Positions 17,333 to 25,514 of a DNA stretch of 64,000 bases are shown piece by piece. The notes below the pieces were generated by a model. The model made no database searches and was not told the DNA's origin. It saw only the letters and a program-made list of their open reading frames with translations. Origin of the DNA: Martelella sp. AD-3 (GTDB lineage: Bacteria > Pseudomonadota > Alphaproteobacteria > Rhizobiales > Rhizobiaceae); contig NZ_CP014275.1 of NCBI RefSeq assembly GCF_001578105.1, positions 3,100,001 through 3,164,000 of the forward strand, given 5' to 3'. Positions within the stretch are counted from its first letter, which is position 1. Each line of letters opens with the position of its first letter. Made by a program: the position numbers and the translations under genes.

Positions 17333-17761
17333 TCAGAAGGGAATAGACGGCAATGGACGACCCATCACGATCACGAAAACGAACCATGTTGCCGCCGGGA
17401 CCAGCACGATCGTGACAGCCAGCCACGCATACCGTCGCTCGAACATGAAGGCGCACACGGCCGCCATCAGCGCAATTGCCGACGGCAGGAAACCCGCGAG
17501 CGGCATGACGAACGCGGCCGCGAGCACCAGGGCCGCGAGAGCCGCGAGACGCGCAAACTCATACCAGCCGAAATTTACCGGCTGCGCCCTGGCGAAAAGC
17601 TGGACAAGGCCGAGAAGGATGAACAGCCATGCCGCAATCTTCGGAAACAGCGAGGGATCAATCGGCCCCGGCTGGCTCGTGACCTGCAACGGAATCAGGA
17701 AAAAAAGGAGGAAGCCGCCGAAAACGATGCTGGCTCCCCCGATCAGGCGTTCAAAATACAT
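17333..17761 (-). CDS. tctB: Tripartite tricarboxylate transporter, small permease TctB
   Basis: This 142-aa membrane protein has about four hydrophobic segments and the TctB hallmark GPIDPSLFPKIAAWLFILLG. I chose the ATG at 17761 because AAGGGG lies upstream and the preceding DNA is the palindromic repeat, not coding sequence. It lies between the repeat (after tctC) and tctA. It forms the membrane complex with TctA. Confidence 0.9.
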   Translation of the reverse strand: MYFERLIGGASIVFGGFLLFFLIPLQVTSQPGPIDPSLFPKIAAWLFILLGLVQLFARAQPVNFGWYEFARLAALAALVLAAAFVMPLAGFLPSAIALMAAVCAFMFERRYAWLAVTIVLVPAATWFVFVIVMGRPLPSIPF

Positions 17762-17780
17762 TGAACAGCGCCCCTTTCTG

Positions 17781-17887
17781 CTAGCGCATCGGCCCGAAAA
17801 TCGGAATCGATCTCCGGAAAGCACGATGCGTAGATTCAATAGGTTAGAGCATCCTTTGTGCGTCCGAATGGACGCACGGCGCTCCAG
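17781..17887 (-). repeat. Palindromic intergenic repeat, copy 2
   Basis: It matches the repeat at 12025-12130 and 56017-56123 with a few substitutions. It lies inside the tct operon, directly after the TAA of tctC and 20 bp before the tctB start. An RNA hairpin here could stabilise the upstream tctC message or reduce expression of tctBA, as REP elements do between malE and malF in E. coli. Confidence 0.85.
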
Positions 17888-17888
17888 G

Positions 17889-18845
17889 TTACTTGCCGAG
17901 ATACGACTTGTAGAACTGGGCGCTCTTCGCGATCTTGTCTGTGGTGCCCTTGGGCCCCAGATTGAGCGGTTCATTCTCGAGCCGCGTCATCAGTTCGCCG
18001 TAACCGTCCGAGTTGACGGCTTCGTCGAGCGCCTCCTCGAGACACGTCCTGATTGCCGGATCGAGGCCCGTGGGCACCATGAAGATCGTCTGACCCTCGA
18101 TCGTCGCTTCCAGCCCGCCCTCGATCAGCGTCGGGGAGTCGGGCGCATAGGGCGTGCGCGCATCGGTCAGTGACGCGAGCTGGTTCATCGCGCCGGCCTT
18201 GATCTGCTGGACGTGCTGGGTGCCCTGGGTGGTTGCGTCCACATGCCCGCCAAGCGCGGACTGCAGCGCATCCGCAGCCCCCTTGCTCGGAACGGCGATG
18301 AGGTTGACGTCGTAGTGCTTCGCAAGCTGATCGACCAGGATTTCCTGGCTCTTGCCGCCGACGGAAATCGTCGCGCCGTTATTGTCCCTGGCGAAGGCAA
18401 TGAATTCATCGAGCGTCTCGTAGGGGCGATCGACCAGGGAGACCAGGCCGTAATTGATCTGCATCGCCGTGCCCAGATAGTCGAAACTTTCATAGGTATA
18501 GGGCGTATCGGCATTCTCGTAGGGATTGAGCGCCACCGTACCGGTGGCCGCCACGCCGACGGCATAGCCGTCCGGCTTCATGTTCATGAGCGTCGCGGAC
18601 ATCACGCCGCCGCCGGCGCCGGGCTTGTTGTCGACAATAACGGTCCAGCCCTGCTGCGCCTCCAGCTCGGCAGCGATGGAGCGGGCAATCGCATCCGAGC
18701 CGCCGCCCGCGCCGTAGCCGACGAGCATCTGGATCGGCTTTGCGGGATAGCCGTCCGGGCAGTTCGCGGCGAAGGCGGCGAATGGCGATACCGCTACCGA
18801 CAGCCCGAGGACGGTCGTTCCAAGAATGAGATCTGCTGTTTTCAT
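17889..18845 (-). CDS. tctC: Tripartite tricarboxylate transporter substrate-binding protein TctC
   Basis: This 318-aa Bug-family periplasmic binding protein has a Sec signal ending at AAFAANCPDGYPAKP. Bug motifs include VGYGAGGGSDAIARSIAAEL, NKPGAGGGVMSATLM and PDGYAVGV. The ATG at 18845 follows GGAGGAAAAC. It is the first gene of the tctCBA unit; a TTTCG/CGAAA operator lies about 112 bp upstream. The mature N-terminus has an unpaired-looking Cys (NCPDGYP) that partners a later Cys in IRTCLEE, possibly a disulfide. Confidence 0.93.
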   Translation of the reverse strand: MKTADLILGTTVLGLSVAVSPFAAFAANCPDGYPAKPIQMLVGYGAGGGSDAIARSIAAELEAQQGWTVIVDNKPGAGGGVMSATLMNMKPDGYAVGVAATGTVALNPYENADTPYTYESFDYLGTAMQINYGLVSLVDRPYETLDEFIAFARDNNGATISVGGKSQEILVDQLAKHYDVNLIAVPSKGAADALQSALGGHVDATTQGTQHVQQIKAGAMNQLASLTDARTPYAPDSPTLIEGGLEATIEGQTIFMVPTGLDPAIRTCLEEALDEAVNSDGYGELMTRLENEPLNLGPKGTTDKIAKSAQFYKSYLGK

Positions 18846-18956
18846 GTTTTCCTCCAAAACACGCGAACCGTACCGTCTCCCTCGTAACGGTTCGCTCTTC
18901 TCCCGATAGCCTTGCCTAGCAACCGCGACCTGAGATGGAAACGGCCCGCGGAGCCC

Positions 18957-18973
18957 GTTTCGTCTGGCGAAAT
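18957..18973. promoter_or_regulatory. Putative IclR operator, site 4
   Basis: GTTTCGTCTGGCGAAAT is a TTTCG-N5-CGAAA palindrome. It lies between the alpha/beta-hydrolase stop codon (18977) and the tctC start (18845), so it most likely controls tctCBA. Confidence 0.6.
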
Positions 18974-18976
18974 ACC

Positions 18977-19978
18977 TCACCGCGCCAGAAATGCCTCCAT
19001 TTCCGCAAGCATCGCATCGCGCCCGTGCTCGGGCCGGTCGAAAAGGATGTAATGCGTGGTGCCGCTCGGCTCCCAGTAAAACACCTCCCCGGCATTGATC
19101 AGGTCGCCGACGAGGGCATCCATATCGTCCTTCCGGCTGAGCGTATCGAACTCCGGACGGACAATCATGACCCGGGCGTAAACCTGGTTGGCGTTGACCA
19201 GCTTGTGCCCGATCCCCATCAGAAAAAGATCCTCCAGCATGCCGTTGGGGCTGCGATAGGTTGGGGGATCGCGGTCCCTCGCCGTCGGGTCGCCGTCGAT
19301 CAGAGCCTGTTCGAAGGCCCTGACGATCGACGGATCACGCCAGGCGGTCTTGTCCTCGATCGGGATCTGCCGGTCCCAGTCGCGGGTCAGCATGTCGACC
19401 GCGTTGAAGGTGTAGTTGCCGAAATGCGGCCGGTTGAAATGGCCCGGTCGCGCCGGATCCTCCCATTGCGAGCCGTGGCAGAACTTCGGATGCCCGCCGG
19501 CGGCGCCGTAGACCATGTTGTAGAGAACGAGGTGGCTCGCCTTTTCCGGCCACAATGCCGCAAAGGCCATGACGCAGGTGCCGCCGACGCCCCAGCCGAA
19601 CAGGCCGACCGAGGAAAAGCCTGATACCGCGCAAAGGTGGTCGACCGCCGCCTCCAGATCACGGACGATCTCGAGCGTGCGCACAAGCGGCTTCGTCGGC
19701 GTCGGCGGCAGGTCCATCTCCGCCGGACGCTCGGACCGGCCGAAGCCGCGCGCATCGACGATGTAGCAGCGATGGCCGCGCGCGGCGAGATCGGCGGCAA
19801 GCGAACCGTGCGGGACATCGAGATCATATTCAGAGAGCCCGGGAATGCGGGTCCCGTGCATCAGGATCATCGGGCGCGCCGGCGTGCCCGCTGCCGCATC
19901 GAACACCTCTCGGACCGCAATGCGCACGCCATCGCGCGTCTTCAGAAAAAAATCCCTGCGCCTGATCGTCCCGGACAT
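18977..19978 (-). CDS. Alpha/beta-hydrolase-fold protein with Gly in place of nucleophile Ser
   Basis: This 333-aa cytoplasmic protein has a clear alpha/beta-hydrolase fold: ILMHGTRIPG (oxyanion region, about 38-47), IVDARGFGRSE (about 73-83), a nucleophile-elbow position at 128-132, and a C-terminal His in EPSGTTHYILF. The elbow reads GWGVG instead of GxSxG, so Gly130 replaces the serine (codon GGC, one base from AGC). The fold is otherwise intact and the frame open over the full length. It may be a non-hydrolytic member, for example a lyase-like or binding protein. The ATG at 19978 follows AGGAGAGGAAAAGGC, and an operator box lies 80 bp upstream. It precedes tctCBA on the same strand. Confidence 0.82.
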   Translation of the reverse strand: MSGTIRRRDFFLKTRDGVRIAVREVFDAAAGTPARPMILMHGTRIPGLSEYDLDVPHGSLAADLAARGHRCYIVDARGFGRSERPAEMDLPPTPTKPLVRTLEIVRDLEAAVDHLCAVSGFSSVGLFGWGVGGTCVMAFAALWPEKASHLVLYNMVYGAAGGHPKFCHGSQWEDPARPGHFNRPHFGNYTFNAVDMLTRDWDRQIPIEDKTAWRDPSIVRAFEQALIDGDPTARDRDPPTYRSPNGMLEDLFLMGIGHKLVNANQVYARVMIVRPEFDTLSRKDDMDALVGDLINAGEVFYWEPSGTTHYILFDRPEHGRDAMLAEMEAFLAR

Positions 19979-20057
19979 GCCTTTTCCTCTCCTTGAAATG
20001 CGGGTGCGACCCTGTCTAGCGGGCGCGGGGCCTGCTCCGCACCTTTCAAGACACGGC

Positions 20058-20074
20058 GTTTCGCCAGCCGGAAA
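20058..20074. promoter_or_regulatory. Putative IclR operator, site 5
   Basis: GTTTCGCCAGCCGGAAA keeps the TTTCG and CGGAA half-sites and the five-base spacer. It lies 80 bp upstream of the alpha/beta-hydrolase-fold gene, after the end of the LacI gene. Confidence 0.55.
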
Positions 20075-20098
20075 CAGGCGCACGGCCTGCCGGAACCG

Positions 20099-21073
20099 TC
20101 AGGCGGGAGCCGGGCCGGTCGACTGCCGCTCGATGATGCGGCAGGGAACGTGCAGACGCAGCGGACAGTCGGGGAAATCCTGGTTGGTGATGCGCTGGTG
20201 CAGGACCCGCGTCGCCATCCTGCCGATGTCGACGCCCGGCACCTTCACCGTGGTCAGTTGCGGCAGGATCTGCTGGGCAGCGGAATAGTCGCCGAAGCCG
20301 ACCACGGACGCATCACGCGGGATCCGGTAACCGCGCGCCAGAAGCTCGGAAATCACCGTCAGCGCCAGACCGTCATGGGCGCAGAAAAAGGCGGTCGGTT
20401 TTTCATCCGCCGCCGCCAGCCGGTCGAAGGCCTCGCCGAAATCCCGCCCCTCTTCCGTAATGAGGTCATGCAGAACGACGCCGGGCTCGCGCTCGCAAAC
20501 CTCGCGCAATCCGTAAAGCCGTTCCATGCGTCCCCGATAGCTCGGATCGCCGTGAACATAGATGATCCGGCGATGGCCAAGCTTCAGGAGAAAACGGCCG
20601 ACGGCGGATCCGGCCTCATGGTCGGTCGCACCGACCTGGTCGACAGGCTCCAGCGGCTCCAGCCAGCTGTTGCGCACGATCGGAATGTCGGCATGATGCA
20701 ATCGTTTGAGGTTCTCCTGGCTGTGCAGCCCGACAATCAGAATGCCGCTACATTCCTTTGCCATCGCCTCCAGTTCCACCCCGTTGCGGGTGCTGCGGAT
20801 GCGTAACGCGTAACCCAGTATCTGGGCTTCGCGCTGCACGCCGTTCTGGATCTGCATGTGCAATTCCGTGTTGGTCACATCATTGTCGTCGAAAACAACG
20901 CCGAGGAGCCTGGAGGACGATGTCGCCCTGCGGTAGCCGAGCCGGTCGGCCGTCTCGGCTACCTTCATGCGGGTCGCCTCGCTGACCCCGCTCTTGCCGG
21001 AGAGCGCGCGCGAAACGGCGAATTTCGAGAGTCCCGTTTCCTCCGCGATTGTCTGGATGGTTATCCGCGCCAA
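20099..21073 (-). CDS. LacI-family transcriptional regulator
   Basis: This 324-aa regulator has the N-terminal LacI HTH (ITIQTIAEETGLSKFAVSRA, residues about 4-25) and hinge region, then a periplasmic-binding-protein-like sensor domain (about 60-315; GVVFDDNDVTNTE, GLALTVISELLARG). It is divergent from the ABC importer/glycosidase operon starting at 21249, its likely target, and would respond to an imported sugar. It is encoded upstream of the alpha/beta-hydrolase gene but separated from it by 120 bp with an unrelated operator. Confidence 0.92.
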   Translation of the reverse strand: MARITIQTIAEETGLSKFAVSRALSGKSGVSEATRMKVAETADRLGYRRATSSSRLLGVVFDDNDVTNTELHMQIQNGVQREAQILGYALRIRSTRNGVELEAMAKECSGILIVGLHSQENLKRLHHADIPIVRNSWLEPLEPVDQVGATDHEAGSAVGRFLLKLGHRRIIYVHGDPSYRGRMERLYGLREVCEREPGVVLHDLITEEGRDFGEAFDRLAAADEKPTAFFCAHDGLALTVISELLARGYRIPRDASVVGFGDYSAAQQILPQLTTVKVPGVDIGRMATRVLHQRITNQDFPDCPLRLHVPCRIIERQSTGPAPA

Positions 21074-21160
21074 ACCGCACCTTTCCTTTCATTCGCCTTT
21101 GAACGGCCCCGGAGCAATGCCGCGGCTCTGGCTGAAATTCCGACGTCGCAAAAAAATTTA

Positions 21161-21205
21161 CCTAACGCTTTACATAACAAAACTTCTATTTCAAGCTATT
21201 TGTTA
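21161..21205. promoter_or_regulatory. Candidate LacI operator and inverted repeat before the ABC operon
   Basis: CCTAACGCTTTACA (21161-21174) has the central CG and flanking TAA/TTA of LacI-family operators, though it is imperfect. Next to it TAACAAA (21175-21181) and TTTGTTA (21199-21205) form an inverted repeat. Both lie in the AT-rich divergent region between the LacI gene and the binding-protein gene. Confidence 0.4.
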
Positions 21206-21248
21206 GTCGATGAAGGATAACGGAGCATCGACAGTAGGAGGAAAATCC

Positions 21249-23174
21249 ATGAGGAATTTGAGCCGCAGAGCTTTTCTCGCGGCAGGGACGGCGTTTGCCG
21301 CTCTGCTGGCGCTGCCCGCCTGGGCCGAAATGGAATACAAGTCGCCCAATCTGGAAGAAGCGGTTCAGGCCGGCGATCTTCCCCCGGTCGCCGAACGCCT
21401 GCCGGAAAACCCGCTGGTGATCACGCCCCGCGATCAGCCGGGCACGCAGGGCGGCACATGGAACCATGCGCTGGTCGGCGGCGGGTCGCTTTCCATGCTG
21501 GTGCGCTATCAGGGCTATGAGCCGATGGTGCGCTTCACGCCCGACTGGTCGGGCGTCACGCCCAATGTCGCCGAATCCTTTAAGGTCAACGAGGATTCCA
21601 CCGAATATACCTTCACGCTGCGCAAGGGCATGAAATGGTCGGACGGCGAGCCCTACACCACCGAGGATGTCCAGTTCTGGTATGAGGATGTGTTCCAGAA
21701 CCCGGAACTGACCATCGGCGATCAGGCTTTCTGGTATTCGACCGATGGATCAATTGCCGAACTGGAAGTGGTCGACGAACAGACCTTCAAGGTCAAGTTC
21801 GCGCAGCCGAACGGCTTCTTCGCCCAGCAGCTCGCCTGGGCGCAGCAGGACCAGATCACCCGCACGCCGAAGCATTACCTCAAGCAATTCCATATCAAGT
21901 ACAATCCGGATGCCAACGCGCTCGCCAAGGAGCGCGGCTATGAAAGCTGGGTGGCGCTGTTCCAGCGCGAATGCGGCGTGCAGCAGGACAATGATTTCTT
22001 CCAGAACTCCAACCGTCCGACGCTGAATGCCTGGAAGTTCACGATCGCGCCCGGCGAGGACACCGAACGGGCCGTCGCCGTGCGCAATCCCTATTACTGG
22101 AAGGTCGATACCGAAGGCACGCAACTGCCCTATTTCGACCAGATCAATTACCAGATGGTCGGCGATCCGGAAGTGCTTCTGTTGAAGACGCTTCAGGGCG
22201 AGGTCGACATGATGGACCAGTATATCGCGACGCCCGCCAACAAGCCGGTGCTCTACGATGCGCAGGAAAGCGGCGACTTCCATTTCTATACGCTCAAGGA
22301 AACCGCCGCCAATGTGATGGTGTTCCAGCTCAACCTGAACCACACCGATCCGGTCAAGAACGCGCTCTACAACAACCGCGATTTCCGCGTGGCGCTGTCC
22401 CACGCCATTGATCGTCAGTCGATGATCGAGGCGGTGTTCGTCGGACAGGGCGCGCCGGCCCAGCCTTCGATCGTGGAAGGCGATCCGCTTTATGTCGAGC
22501 GGCTCGCCAAGCAGTACACGGAATACGATCCGGAAAAAGCGAATGCGATCCTGGACGAGATCCTGCCGGAGAAGGACAGCGAGGGCTTCCGGCTTGATTC
22601 CGAAGGCCGGCGCGTGACGATCATCTTCGAGATCGATCAGGTGCGCACCACCTTCCTCGACATGTTCCAGCTTGCCATTCCCAACTTCCGCGATGTCGGC
22701 ATCGATGCGCAGATCCGCACCATGGACCGCTCGCTCTGGGAAACCCGTGTGCGCCATGGCCGCGAGTTTGACGCCACGGCCCACCAGTTCGGCGCAAACA
22801 GCGGCGTCGCGGCGATGCTCGACCCGCGCTACTTCGTGCCGTTCAACACCAATGCGCTTTATGCCCAGGGCTGGGCCCTGCACTTCAACCAGCCGGACAA
22901 TGATGCCGCCATCGAACCGCCGGAAGATGTGAAGGCGCAGCAGGCGCTCTACAAGAAACTGCTGGCCACCGGCGATCAGGACAAGCAGCACGAGATCATG
23001 CTGGAAATCCTGAACAATGCCGCCGACCAGTTCCTTGTCTTCGGCGTCAGCCTGCCGCCGGATGGCTACGGCGTGATCAAGAACGACATGGTCAACACCA
23101 TGCCGGTCATGCCGAACTCGTTCGGCTGGCCGACGCCCGGACCGTCGGCGCCGGAGCAGTTCTTCAAGAACTGA
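21249..23174 (+). CDS. ABC transporter substrate-binding protein, family 5
   Basis: This 641-aa periplasmic binding protein of the peptide/nickel/oligosaccharide type (SBP_bac_5) has the cluster-defining segments RKGMKWSDGEPYTTEDVQFW and ALSHAIDRQSMIEAV. The N-terminus MRNLSRRAFLAAG has an RR motif followed by a hydrophobic stretch to LPAWA, which suggests Tat export. The ATG at 21249 follows AGGAGGAAAATCC; the frame continues upstream without signal features. It is larger than peptide binders such as DppA (about 535 aa), like relatives encoded beside glycosidases. With the adjacent glycosidases, an oligosaccharide or glycoside ligand is more likely than a peptide. Confidence 0.93.
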   Translation: MRNLSRRAFLAAGTAFAALLALPAWAEMEYKSPNLEEAVQAGDLPPVAERLPENPLVITPRDQPGTQGGTWNHALVGGGSLSMLVRYQGYEPMVRFTPDWSGVTPNVAESFKVNEDSTEYTFTLRKGMKWSDGEPYTTEDVQFWYEDVFQNPELTIGDQAFWYSTDGSIAELEVVDEQTFKVKFAQPNGFFAQQLAWAQQDQITRTPKHYLKQFHIKYNPDANALAKERGYESWVALFQRECGVQQDNDFFQNSNRPTLNAWKFTIAPGEDTERAVAVRNPYYWKVDTEGTQLPYFDQINYQMVGDPEVLLLKTLQGEVDMMDQYIATPANKPVLYDAQESGDFHFYTLKETAANVMVFQLNLNHTDPVKNALYNNRDFRVALSHAIDRQSMIEAVFVGQGAPAQPSIVEGDPLYVERLAKQYTEYDPEKANAILDEILPEKDSEGFRLDSEGRRVTIIFEIDQVRTTFLDMFQLAIPNFRDVGIDAQIRTMDRSLWETRVRHGREFDATAHQFGANSGVAAMLDPRYFVPFNTNALYAQGWALHFNQPDNDAAIEPPEDVKAQQALYKKLLATGDQDKQHEIMLEILNNAADQFLVFGVSLPPDGYGVIKNDMVNTMPVMPNSFGWPTPGPSAPEQFFKN

Positions 23175-23254
23175 TCGGCAGAAACATCTGTCACCTTCGA
23201 CCGACCAAGGGCCGGCCCGTTCCTCCACGGGCCGGCGCCAGCCCCGCTTTACCT

Positions 23255-23301
23255 GGAGCATTCCGGCGAAAACCGGATCACCGGCAATGCTCCATCTTTT
23301 T
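23255..23301 (+). terminator. Hairpin with T run after the binding-protein gene
   Basis: GGAGCATT and AATGCTCC (23255-23262 and 23286-23293) form a stem with inner CCGG pairs, followed by ATCTTTTTG. It lies 80 bp after the binding-protein stop, inside the operon. Partial termination here would make more binding protein than the downstream products. Confidence 0.65.
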
Positions 23302-23309
23302 GTCTTTAC

Positions 23310-23353
23310 GCGCGTCCGGACGGAAAACCGGTATCCACATTTCCTGGACGCGC
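23310..23353 (+). repeat. Second hairpin / diverged intergenic repeat
   Basis: GCGCGTCC and GGACGCGC pair across a 28-nt loop, 18 bp before the next start codon. The loop segment (TCCGGACGGAA, ACCGGTATCC) has a diverged inverted match at 33880-33919, so it belongs to a dispersed intergenic family. Confidence 0.55.
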
Positions 23354-23371
23354 TCCAGCGGAACCCGACAC

Positions 23372-25480
23372 ATGAAGCCCATCGACCCGATCGCAGCCGC
23401 CAATCTCAGAACGCCGGACTGGTACAGGACCGCCACCCGCTGGACCCAGCTCACGCTGGTCGAGAACGATCCGGTCAAGTTCGATCCGGACTTCTGGATC
23501 GATGTGTTCCAACGCACCCGTTCCAACGCGGTCTGCCTTTCCGCCGGCGGCTATATCGGCTTTTACCCGTCCAAGGTTCCGCTGCATTATGTCAGCAAAT
23601 ATCTCGGCGACACCGATCCGTTCGGCCGCCTCGTCGACGGGGCGCGATCGCTCGGCATGCATGTCATGGCCCGGGTCGATCCGCACGCCATCCATCAGGA
23701 TGCCGCCGATGCGCATCCCGAATGGATCGCCGTCGACAAGGACGGCAAACCCCGCCGCCACTGGGCCTTTCCCGATGTCTGGGTGACCTGCGCCTATGGC
23801 GATTACAACAATAAGTTCATGCCGCAGGTCGTGAAGGAAATCACCCGCGACTACGATATCGACGCGATCTTCGCCAATCGCTGGCAGGGCCATGGCGTTT
23901 GCTACTGCGAGAGCTGCAAGACCCGCTTCAAGGGCGCCACCGGCTTCGACCTGCCGATGACCAGCGACGTCAACGATCCCGCATGGCGGGCATGGTCGGG
24001 CTGGCGCCGCGACGTGCTGACCCGCATGGTCATCGCCTGGGACAATGACGTCAAGGCGATCCGCCCGCATGCGAGCTTCATTCCCAATATGGGCGGTGAA
24101 TCGCTGATGGAATTCGATATCGGCCTGATCGAGAAGCATTGCCCCTTCCTGGTCGTCGACCATCAGGGCCGGCGCGGGCTGGAGCCGATCTGGCTTGCCG
24201 GCCGCAATGCCAAGCGGATGCGCGCCACCTTCCGCGACCGCCCCGTGGTGCTGATCACCTCGATCGGCCCCGAGGAGGAATATCGCTGGAAGGATTCCGT
24301 CACCACCGGGGCGGAAATCGAAAGCTGGATCGCCAACGGCGTCACCCACGGCATGCTGCCCTGGTTCACGAAATTCAACGGCGTGGTGCCGGACGAGCGC
24401 TGGGTCGCCCCGGTCGCCGCCGGTTTCGAAAAGCACGAGAAGCTCCAGGCGATGCTCGGGGCCACCACGCCGACCGCCGAAATCGCGCTCATCGACCCGA
24501 CGACGACGCTGAAGAACTGGGCGCGCGACGAGCGCCGTCAGGCCGAAACCGATGATCTCGGCTTTTACCACGCGCTGATCGAGGCGAAACTGCCCTTCGA
24601 ATTCCTCTCGGACGAGGCGATGACGGCGGAAAGCCTGGATCGCTTCAAGCTGGTCATTCTCGCCAACGCCTCCAATCTTTCCGATACCCAGTGCGCGCTT
24701 CTGCGCGACTACGCCGCGCGCGGCGGCAGCCTGATCGCCGCCCATGAAACGGCGATGCGCGATGAAAGCGGCAATGCGCGCGACGCATTCGCGCTTGGCG
24801 ATGTTTTCGGCGTGAAGCGGACAGCGCTTGCGCGCGGGCCGGTCAAGAACAGCTACATCGTCCTTTCCGGCGATCACCCGCTCAATCAGGGCTATGAAGG
24901 CGCCGGCCGGATCATCGGCGGCACAAAGCTTGCTGAGGTCGAAATCGTTGAAGGCGTCCAGACGCCGTTTGTCAGCATTCCGGATTTCCCGGATCTGCCA
25001 ATGGAGGAAGTCTACCCCCGGGAGGAGCCGCGCGGCGCTGCGGTCGTCACCCGCGAAACCGATGCTGGCGGCCGCACGGTCTATATCCCGTGGAATATCG
25101 GCGGCATCTTCTGGCAGGTGCTCGCCGCCGACCACCAGCGGCTGATCGAAAATGCCGTGCGCTGGGCAATGGGCGGCACGCCGCGCGTCAGCGTCTCCGG
25201 GCACTCGGTGCTGGATATCGCGGTGCGCGAGAGCGGCGATACGCTCGCCGTTCTGCTCTTCAACCTCACCAATCCGATGATGTTCAAGGGGCCGACGCGG
25301 TCGATCTATCCGGTCGGTCCGCACACGGTCTCGATCGCGATCCCCGAGGGCCAGTCCGTCCGGGATGCGCAGCTGCTGATCGCCGGCAAGACGGCCGAAT
25401 ACCGGACAACGGGCGACACGGTCGAGGTCGACGTTCCCGAAATCGAACTTCTGGAAACGGTCGAGGTCCGCTGGTCATGA
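23372..25480 (+). CDS. GHL6-like hypothetical glycoside hydrolase with beta-galactosidase trimerisation-like domain
   Basis: This 702-aa protein has an N-terminal TIM-barrel of the hypothetical glycosyl hydrolase 6 type (about 15-380). It contains WIDVFQRTRSNAVCLSAGGY, HVMARVDPHAIH, DIDAIFANRWQGHG and CYCESCKTRF. A class-I-glutamine-amidotransferase-like or beta-galactosidase trimerisation domain follows (about 400-600), then a C-terminal beta region. No signal peptide is seen, so it should act in the cytoplasm on imported glycosides. The start lacks a strong ribosome site (only CGGAAC nearby). Catalytic residues are not established for this family. It lies between the ABC binding-protein and permease genes. 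Confidence 0.75.
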   Translation: MKPIDPIAAANLRTPDWYRTATRWTQLTLVENDPVKFDPDFWIDVFQRTRSNAVCLSAGGYIGFYPSKVPLHYVSKYLGDTDPFGRLVDGARSLGMHVMARVDPHAIHQDAADAHPEWIAVDKDGKPRRHWAFPDVWVTCAYGDYNNKFMPQVVKEITRDYDIDAIFANRWQGHGVCYCESCKTRFKGATGFDLPMTSDVNDPAWRAWSGWRRDVLTRMVIAWDNDVKAIRPHASFIPNMGGESLMEFDIGLIEKHCPFLVVDHQGRRGLEPIWLAGRNAKRMRATFRDRPVVLITSIGPEEEYRWKDSVTTGAEIESWIANGVTHGMLPWFTKFNGVVPDERWVAPVAAGFEKHEKLQAMLGATTPTAEIALIDPTTTLKNWARDERRQAETDDLGFYHALIEAKLPFEFLSDEAMTAESLDRFKLVILANASNLSDTQCALLRDYAARGGSLIAAHETAMRDESGNARDAFALGDVFGVKRTALARGPVKNSYIVLSGDHPLNQGYEGAGRIIGGTKLAEVEIVEGVQTPFVSIPDFPDLPMEEVYPREEPRGAAVVTRETDAGGRTVYIPWNIGGIFWQVLAADHQRLIENAVRWAMGGTPRVSVSGHSVLDIAVRESGDTLAVLLFNLTNPMMFKGPTRSIYPVGPHTVSIAIPEGQSVRDAQLLIAGKTAEYRTTGDTVEVDVPEIELLETVEVRWS

Positions 25481-25514
25481 TAGTGTCTGAAACCGTAAGG
25501 ACGGGAGGACCCTG

